From Methanosarcinales archaeon (GTDB taxonomy: Archaea; Halobacteriota; Methanosarcinia; Methanotrichales; Methanotrichaceae), in NCBI GenBank assembly GCA_013415595.1, contig JAAEEW010000001.1:1-9181 (forward strand): DNA of 9,181 bases, in the 5' to 3' direction. The translations under genes and the position numbers were made by a program. This document shows, one piece after another, positions 5,073 to 9,181 of this stretch; the first letter of the stretch is position 1; every line of letters starts with the position of its first letter. The notes under the pieces are model-generated. The model saw only the letters and a list, made by a program, of their open reading frames with translations, had not been told where the DNA came from and made no database searches.

Positions 5073-6416
5073 ATGGGAGGTTCAATTACGACAAACAAGC
5101 CAGGTACAGCCTTGCTTATCTTTCTCCTATTCGGCGCCTTTATTACCCCGTCTCTGGGACTATCGACCAGTAGCGGTACGGGGGGCAGCCAGGGAGGCGT
5201 ATCGTCTCACGTGCAGCTCCAGTTAGACGACTCTTCTCTTTATAGCGAGCACAGCACTTCGGCATCAGGCGTCCTGAACAAGGCCAGCCAGATGCAGGGA
5301 TCCGGCGAGAACAGCATGACGGAGACCGTAACTGGAGACGGCTATGCCGTTTCGAATAGCGTGGCAGGAGATGGATCTATCAGCGCCAGCTCCTCGGTCC
5401 AGGCTTTTGCACAGGGCGGATCTGCCAACCAGAAGGCATCGGTGAGCGGCGAGTCCGGATTCATCAGCAGCACCTCTGCCTCCAGCCAGAACACCATGAC
5501 CGTGGCCGGGGGATTTGAGAATGAGGGCTATCTGAGCACCGATATCACCTCTCAGGCAGGCCCCGTTGCAGCCACCACCGGATCGGCCAATATACTGGGA
5601 GTCGACTGCATGGACGGGGAGAGCTCCCGCGTTCTGGCCTCCAATGAGATGGCCATGACCGTGGACGGCCTTCACCTGACCTCCAGCGGCGACCTGGGAC
5701 GGTTCGGATTTGCCGCCGCCAACGTCAGGACCGGCGGGCAGTCTGAGGCACGGGGAAGGTCCGACGGGACCATCGTTGCCGGAACGTATGGCCATTACGA
5801 CGATCCCAGCGCCTGGGTGACCGCAGGGTGGAGATGGAGCAACCATCCCAACCTCCAGCTATACCTGAGAAAGGACTCCAATCTGCAGTACGAAGGTCTG
5901 ACCGCCACCCAGGCCAGCGGTGCCATTATGGCAGCCGCCAACACCTGGGAGGGAGCCACCAACCAGAACCTCTTCGCCAGCAGCGTGATCCAGTCCACCA
6001 CCGTCCGGGCGGACAGGCTTGACGGCAAGAACGTTCACGCCTGGGTCTACGATCGCTCCGGAGCCCTGGGCTATTCCAGGACCTACTACTATCCGTCTAC
6101 CTACGTGACTGGAGCTGACGGGAAGAGCTACTGGAAGGCAGCGGAGTCGGATGTGTGCTATAACACAGCCTACAGCTGGACCACTGATGCCAGCAAAGCG
6201 TATCTGAATCCCAATCCGAACGCGCCCCTGTCGAGCAACAGGCTGGACGTCCAGACGGTAGCCCTTCACGAGCTGGGGCACACCATTGGACTTGGCGACA
6301 CCTACCTGCATTCCCTCTACAAGTACGATCTGTCTCAGATCATGGGATACTACGACGGAGTACAGCGCAATCTGGGTGCTGGTGACGTAAACGGCGTAAA
6401 GGCACTGTACGGATGA
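5073..6416 (+). CDS. Secreted matrixin-like zinc metalloprotease with adhesin-like N-terminal half
   Basis: This 447-residue protein has a signal peptide (residues 10-29, core TALLIFLLFGAF, SLG before Leu30). Residues 30-230 are Ser/Gly/Thr-rich with repeated beta-type phrases (GDGYAVSNSVAGDGSISASSS, ASSQNTMTVAGG), like sheath- or adhesin-type surface proteins. Residues 235-447 form a metzincin-type protease. H399-E-L-G-H403-T-I-G406-L-G-D409 is the zinc site HExxHxxGxxD with Glu400 as catalytic base, IMGYY around Met424 is the Met-turn, and the end GAGDVNGVKALYG matches the matrixin tail. The third ligand is Asp, as in snapalysin-type enzymes, rather than the usual His. No cysteine-switch propeptide is seen. 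It probably cleaves proteins outside the cell, with the N-terminal half holding it to the sheath or matrix. A TTG at 5067 is an alternative start. GGGAGG at 5075-5080 lies inside the frame, so the true start is uncertain by a few codons. Confidence 0.9.
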   Translation: MGGSITTNKPGTALLIFLLFGAFITPSLGLSTSSGTGGSQGGVSSHVQLQLDDSSLYSEHSTSASGVLNKASQMQGSGENSMTETVTGDGYAVSNSVAGDGSISASSSVQAFAQGGSANQKASVSGESGFISSTSASSQNTMTVAGGFENEGYLSTDITSQAGPVAATTGSANILGVDCMDGESSRVLASNEMAMTVDGLHLTSSGDLGRFGFAAANVRTGGQSEARGRSDGTIVAGTYGHYDDPSAWVTAGWRWSNHPNLQLYLRKDSNLQYEGLTATQASGAIMAAANTWEGATNQNLFASSVIQSTTVRADRLDGKNVHAWVYDRSGALGYSRTYYYPSTYVTGADGKSYWKAAESDVCYNTAYSWTTDASKAYLNPNPNAPLSSNRLDVQTVALHELGHTIGLGDTYLHSLYKYDLSQIMGYYDGVQRNLGAGDVNGVKALYG

Positions 6417-6457
6417 GGAGATCTCCGGGAGGAGATCTTCTTTTTTGCTTTTTTGCC
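6417..6457 (+). terminator. Hairpin plus T-tract terminator of protease gene
   Basis: AGATCTCC (6419-6426), loop GGGA, then GGAGATCT (6431-6438) form an 8-bp stem that can be extended outwards by a G-T, a G-C and an A-T pair into the stop codon. Two runs of six T follow at once (to about 6456), and another T-rich tract covers 6474-6520. This is the most convincing terminator in the window and separates the protease from the convergent nitroreductase gene. Confidence 0.8.
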
Positions 6458-6518
6458 CGGAGACGACGCACCGTTTTTATTATTTTAATTTTTTATATTA
6501 TTTTTGAGTATATTCTTT

Positions 6519-7034
6519 TTATTCCTTCATCTGGATCTTGGGGTACTCCAGCTCCTCCAGAGAGATGGGCTCCCTGTCCTCATCCGGGTAGCCAAAGGCG
6601 ATGATGGACTCCACCTTCATCTTCTCCGGCAGCGCCAGCAGCTCTTTCACGTAGTCCTCCGAAGGGCGTCCGCTCTCGTGCATCCGCTTCCTGATCTGAA
6701 TCCAGCAGGAGCCCAGCCCCAGGCTCTGGCCGCAAAGCTGGAGAATTATGGAGGCGATGGAGCAGTCCTCGATCCAGGTATCCGACGCCGTCTGGTCGGC
6801 ATAGACCACTACCCCCAGGCGGGCTCCCTTCAGAAAGCCCGATCCTTCCCGCTTGGCCCGGGAGAGCTTCTCCAGCAGGGCCCGGTCGGTGACGAAGACG
6901 AACCGCCAGGGATTTATGCCCCGTGACGATGGGGACCGCAAGACGGCCTCCTTGAGCTGCTCTACGACCTCCGGCGAGATCTCCTGGTCCTTGTACCGCC
7001 GGATGCTGCGCCTCTTTCTCAGAATGTCAAGCAT
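6519..7034 (-). CDS. Nitroreductase-family flavoprotein
   Basis: This 171-residue protein has the usual size of the family. MLDILRKRRSIRRYKD at the N-terminus holds the Arg-Ser-x-Arg-x-Tyr pattern that binds the FMN phosphate. RSPSSRGINPWRFVFVTD (about residues 34-51) is the second flavin-binding segment. QSLGLGSCWIQIRKR is the typical core strand, followed by an AFGYPDE segment near the C-terminus. Members use FMN and NAD(P)H, or other donors, to reduce nitro groups, quinones, flavins or other compounds; the natural substrate here is unknown. ATG 7034 is chosen because GGAGGT lies 9 bases upstream, whereas the TTG at 7040 is too close to it. It stands alone on the minus strand with its own promoter and is convergent with the protease gene. 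Confidence 0.92.
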   Translation of the reverse strand: MLDILRKRRSIRRYKDQEISPEVVEQLKEAVLRSPSSRGINPWRFVFVTDRALLEKLSRAKREGSGFLKGARLGVVVYADQTASDTWIEDCSIASIILQLCGQSLGLGSCWIQIRKRMHESGRPSEDYVKELLALPEKMKVESIIAFGYPDEDREPISLEELEYPKIQMKE

Positions 7035-7113
7035 TTTCAAACAACCTCCCCATTGCTCTTGAATCGATAGCTAGATGGAGAAATTCCACTGGATGCCATA
7101 CTTGGCGCTCAGC

Positions 7114-7125
7114 CTATAAAAAAGC
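7114..7125 (-). promoter_or_regulatory. TATA box of nitroreductase gene
   Basis: On the minus strand the sequence reads CTTTTTTATAGG, a close archaeal TATA match and the only such element upstream of the nitroreductase start. Transcription would begin near 7090, leaving a leader of about 55 bases that contains the GGAGGT ribosome site. Confidence 0.45.
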
Positions 7126-7158
7126 TGGGAGTCCGTGATGGCAGCCCTGAAATCAGAC

Positions 7159-7229
7159 CTGACGGATAGAGGCCGCCCTGATAAATGCAGACAAACTTGA
7201 TGGACGCAGGCGAAGCTGATGGATAGAGG
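7159..7229. repeat. Degenerate 19-base tandem repeat, four units
   Basis: Units begin at 7159 (CTGACGGATAGAGG), 7178 (CTGATAAATGCAGA), 7197 (TTGATGGACGCAGG) and 7216 (CTGATGGATAGAGG), exactly 19 bases apart. Units 1, 3 and 4 are close; unit 2 has drifted. The unit is not a multiple of three and the repeat lies outside genes, so it is not a protein repeat. Its role is unknown. Confidence 0.55.
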
Positions 7230-7335
7230 AGAGGACAATAGGCCCTCGCAGCCCGGGAGAGCAGGACAGCGCAGCAGGGACCATCCTCAGGACGGCCCAT
7301 TTCGGCCTGGAGAATCGGACCTGGGAATGAGAATC

Positions 7336-7360
7336 GTGAATTTCGAATTATAGAATTCAC
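7336..7360 (-). terminator. Inverted repeat after DUF2156 gene
   Basis: GTGAATT (7336-7342) pairs with AATTCAC (7354-7360) around an 11-base loop, 16 bases past the stop of the leftward DUF2156 gene. It could end that operon, but no T-tract follows on the minus strand, so the assignment is weak. Confidence 0.3.
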
Positions 7361-7375
7361 ACCATATAATTTGTG

Positions 7376-8284
7376 TCAGAGAATATTTTCCAGCTCCTCC
7401 CGGCTGACGAAATGAACCTCCACCATGTGATGGGGCTGGTAGCGCATCTTGGCCTCCCGGATGCCCTCCACCCCCATATCGCTCTCCCGGTTGATGTAGG
7501 TGTAGTTGTCTGCCAGGTGCCTGGCCGTCTCGGCGTTGATGGACCTGTAAATCCCCTTGCAGTCCGGAATGCCCTTCTCGAAGTGCACCAGAGCGGTATC
7601 GTCATTCATCCTCTCGAAGATAGCCATGGCCGCGATCTTGCCATCCACCCGGATCACCAGGCCGGAGAGCTGCAGCTCGGAGTAGTGAGATATGGCGAAG
7701 AAGACCGCGTCCTTTTCATTGGCCAGCACCGGCTCGGAGTCGCAGTCCTTCCACTCGCACCACTGATTGAGGAATTCCCGGACCTCCCCCACATTGTCGG
7801 CGGTGATGGGCTCGACTCCCCAGGCACAGTCCCGCTGAAACTGGTTGAGCTGACGACGGATGGTGTGATACTTCTTGCCAGGCAGCCCAGCCAGGTCGGA
7901 GGCCCGGTAGACGTAATCGAAATAGTTCCTCTCCGGACAAAAGGTAAGCTGCGGATAGATTCCGGATATCCATTCCCTGGTATCCGGGTCCAGGATGACC
8001 AGGGGGAGGCTGCTCTTGCTCCTGGCGGCCAGGCTCATGACCTCGGCCAACAGCTCGGGATTTCGGGGACCGATGGGCGGCCGGTATCTGGTATTCCCGT
8101 CGATGGTGCTGGAGAGCACGATGCACTCCTCGACAAGGGCGTAACGGTAGTGAGCGTAGTGGTTCCAGCAGATCATGTTGGTGAAGGTATTGTCGCTGTG
8201 GACCTGAGGATAGCGAGCATAGTGACTGGCAAAAAGGTCCCGGTCTTCCAGCGAGACCGGCTTGAAGCTTGAATCGTTCAGCAT
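7376..8284 (-). CDS. DUF2156 / phosphatidylglycerol lysyltransferase C-terminal-like protein
   Basis: This 302-residue soluble protein has no membrane segments. It matches the DUF2156 family, a double-GNAT fold shared with the catalytic C-terminal domain of MprF (lysyl-phosphatidylglycerol synthase). Visible marks are the N-terminal YPQVHSDNTFTNMICWNHYA, the central LPGKKYHTIRRQLNQFQRD, and the conserved C-terminal NRESDMGVEGIREAKMRYQP (residues 265-284). MprF itself adds a membrane flippase domain that is absent here. Free-standing members are presumed to transfer an acyl or aminoacyl group, but the substrate is unknown. The start ATG at 8284 follows GGGGGA by 6 bases and lies only 2 bases after the stop of the GNAT gene, so the two are translated from one message and probably work in the same small-molecule or lipid modification step. 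Confidence 0.9.
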   Translation of the reverse strand: MLNDSSFKPVSLEDRDLFASHYARYPQVHSDNTFTNMICWNHYAHYRYALVEECIVLSSTIDGNTRYRPPIGPRNPELLAEVMSLAARSKSSLPLVILDPDTREWISGIYPQLTFCPERNYFDYVYRASDLAGLPGKKYHTIRRQLNQFQRDCAWGVEPITADNVGEVREFLNQWCEWKDCDSEPVLANEKDAVFFAISHYSELQLSGLVIRVDGKIAAMAIFERMNDDTALVHFEKGIPDCKGIYRSINAETARHLADNYTYINRESDMGVEGIREAKMRYQPHHMVEVHFVSREELENIL

Positions 8285-8286
8285 TT

Positions 8287-8712
8287 TTATTCCCCCGGCA
8301 AGAGCATGGGAACGTAGCCCGCCATGGTAGAAAATCCCATTGATCGATAGAATCCGTCTGTTCCTGGCTCTGCGATCAGGCCGATCCAGGCGATGCCCCG
8401 GGACCGGCAGCCCTTCACCAGCATGGAGACGATCCTACTGCCAATGCCTTTCATCCTCCACCCAGGGAGCACCAGGAGGTCCTGAATGTAGGCGTCGGCC
8501 ATGCCGTCTGATATCACCCGCCCCATGCCCACCGATCTTCCGCATGACCTGTCCACGGCCACGGCGAACAGAAAGCTGCTGCGGATCAGCTCTGGAATGC
8601 GAGAGGGGTCCATGCTCTCCTTCCACCATCCTCCGGCCCGGTAGAGTTCGACGATGGGCTCCACCTCCCACTCCTCAACCAGCTGGATTACGAATTGGTC
8701 GCCTTCCTCCAT
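8287..8712 (-). CDS. GNAT-family N-acetyltransferase
   Basis: From ATG 8712 this is a 141-residue protein of normal single-domain GNAT length. EEWEVEPIVELYRAGGWW opens the fold, AVAVDRSCGRSVGMGRVI gives strands 2-3, and YIQDLLVLPGWRMKGIGSRI is motif A with the acetyl-CoA pyrophosphate loop (RMKGIG). EPGTDGFYRSMGF is motif B with its Tyr. It transfers an acetyl group from acetyl-CoA to an amine; the acceptor is unknown. The frame stays open upstream and a GTG at 8850 would add 46 residues. I prefer ATG 8712 because GGGGGTG lies at a suitable distance, because the GTG has no ribosome site, and because the extra stretch runs opposite a likely plus-strand coding remnant. It is followed after 2 bases by the DUF2156 gene. 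Confidence 0.88.
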   Translation of the reverse strand: MEEGDQFVIQLVEEWEVEPIVELYRAGGWWKESMDPSRIPELIRSSFLFAVAVDRSCGRSVGMGRVISDGMADAYIQDLLVLPGWRMKGIGSRIVSMLVKGCRSRGIAWIGLIAEPGTDGFYRSMGFSTMAGYVPMLLPGE

Positions 8713-8802
8713 TCTGACCGCACCCCCAGGATCTAACGACGTCTCAAATCTAATCTCTTTGCGGATGTGATCGAATAGAAACCTGTTGGCCACATCAATG
8801 GC

Positions 8803-9132
8803 GTGAGAGATGAAAGCACCGGAGTCCGTGATAAGGCGAGGGATGTTCACGAAGCAGTGAAGTCCACCGGGGAAATCCTGGCAGAGAAGATGGAGGACGC
8901 CAGGGAAGAGATAGCGCCTCTGAGGTGCGGGATATTCGCTCCGATTTGAAAAGATATTTGCAGGAGAGACCGGTCAGGGTGGAGACCGATGTCTCGCAGA
9001 TAGAGCAAAGATCGGCCAATGCGTGATGGGGGACGCAAAGGTTTTCTGCGCCCAGATCATAGTGGCAAGGATAGAGGTAAGGATAGAGGTAAGGATGGTG
9101 GCAAGGATGGCGACAAGGACACAGGGGCGTAG
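8803..9132 (+). pseudogene. Decayed coiled-coil coding region with GKD-repeat tail
   Basis: Three plus-strand pieces read like one protein if two frameshifts are allowed. Piece 1 (8803 to about 8913) gives DKARDVHEAVKSTGEI, then LAEKMEDAREEI. Piece 2, in the next frame (8910-9026), gives DSASEVRDIRSDLKRYLQER, then PVRVETDVSQIEQRSANA and a stop. Piece 3, back in the first frame (ATG 9019-9132), gives MRDGGRKGFLRPDHS followed by Gly-Lys-Asp repeats and a TAG. The first two are amphipathic, charged helices typical of coiled coils. No start with a ribosome site is seen, an in-frame TAG lies at 8776-8778, and the family is not recognised. A shifted-back sequencing error pair is the main alternative to true decay; a chance reading is less likely for piece 2. 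Confidence 0.4.
9064..9123 (+). repeat. 12-base tandem repeat, five units
   Basis: Units GGCAAGGATAGA, GGTAAGGATAGA, GGTAAGGATGGT, GGCAAGGATGGC and GACAAGGACACA follow one another without gaps. In one plus frame they encode Gly-Lys-Asp-Arg/Gly units ending in a TAG. Substitutions between units fall partly at third positions in that frame (GGC/GGT), which fits a formerly translated repeat. Confidence 0.85.
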
Positions 9133-9159
9133 TAATGGCGATCATTTTAGCTCGCAGAT

Positions 9160-9181
9160 TTATGTTTTATATATTTTTATA
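9160..9181 (+). promoter_or_regulatory. AT-rich promoter-like edge
   Basis: The last bases (TTTTATATATTTTTATA) contain TATA-like elements and probably belong to the promoter of a gene beyond the right edge. The direction cannot be told from the window. Confidence 0.3.

Larger units (their letters stand above)
7041..7375. other. Intergenic region with repeat and promoter, no convincing gene
   Basis: No convincing gene lies in these 335 bases. They hold the nitroreductase leader and TATA candidate, a degenerate 19-base tandem repeat (7159-7229), and an AT-rich inverted repeat at 7336-7360 just after the DUF2156 gene stop. One minus-strand reading ends FRAAITDSQLFYRLSAKYG, then IQWNFSI and a stop at 7066-7068. 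It looks mildly protein-like but has no start and overlaps the promoter, so I give it no feature. Confidence 0.5.

Noticed and set aside
5265..5846. Minus-strand open frame of 193 codons
   Set aside because: It is antisense to the Ser/Gly-rich half of the protease gene; the His/Gly/Ala-rich product is a composition effect.
7159..7229. CRISPR array
   Set aside because: The units are adjacent 19-base tandem copies with no unique spacers between longer repeats.
7109..7360. Minus-strand open frame of 83 codons in the intergenic region
   Set aside because: There is no ribosome site, it crosses the 19-base repeats, and the composition is irregular with no recognisable motif.
7373..8272. Plus-strand open frame of 299 codons
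   Set aside because: It is the antisense of the DUF2156 gene, whose conserved C-terminal motif is unambiguous.
8795..9145. Minus-strand open frame of 116 codons
   Set aside because: Its His-Pro-Tyr-Leu repeats are the antisense of the GGYAAGGAT repeat, and no start signal is present.
9027..9181. Open frame from ATG 9027 to the window end
   Set aside because: Its reading of the 12-base repeat gives alternating Arg/Val/Ile with no protein character, while the Gly-Lys-Asp frame fits better. The frame cannot be judged without the sequence beyond the edge.

Overview
The window looks like a high-GC methanogenic archaeon, most likely of the Methanothrix (Methanosaeta) type. This is inferred from gene content and style, not from a marker gene. 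Support comes from AT-rich archaeal TATA boxes about 25-35 bases before starts, strong GGAGG ribosome sites, large secreted proteins rich in Ser, Thr and Asn-X-Ser/Thr sites, and CooC-like and nickel/peptide-transport genes typical of methanogens.

Left part (1-2400, minus strand). The window opens inside a family 5 (nickel/dipeptide) ABC transporter substrate-binding protein gene, of which the N-terminal 160 residues are visible. Upstream on the same strand lie a class I SAM-dependent methyltransferase and the broken remains of a CooC-type nickel-insertion ATPase. The CooC stop codon overlaps the methyltransferase start. Together they suggest a nickel-related locus that has partly decayed. 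A possible 61-residue leaderless gene starts from a TATA box that could also serve the rightward genes.

Middle part (2469-6457, plus strand). Two adjacent secreted, heavily sequon-bearing proteins of unknown function form an operon; the second carries a 12-base tandem repeat that encodes an acidic Ser/Glu linker. After an AT-rich intergenic region with an 18-base perfect palindrome comes a secreted metalloprotease. It has a Ser/Gly-rich adhesin-like N-terminal half and a C-terminal matrixin-like zinc domain (HExxHxxGxxD), and ends in a clear hairpin-plus-T-tract terminator.

Right part (6519-8712, minus strand). A nitroreductase-family flavoprotein stands alone. After 340 bases with a degenerate 19-base tandem repeat comes a tightly spaced two-gene operon: a GNAT acetyltransferase followed 2 bases later by a DUF2156 (MprF/LPG-synthase C-terminal-like) protein.

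Right edge (8803-9181, plus strand). There are traces of a decayed coiled-coil coding region read in two frames and ending in a Gly-Lys-Asp repeat tail, then an AT-rich promoter-like end. I see no tRNA, rRNA, CRISPR array or intact insertion sequence. The clearest points of interest are the decayed CooC/methyltransferase/nickel-transporter neighbourhood, the secreted protease architecture, and the tandem repeats and broken genes around the intact ones.
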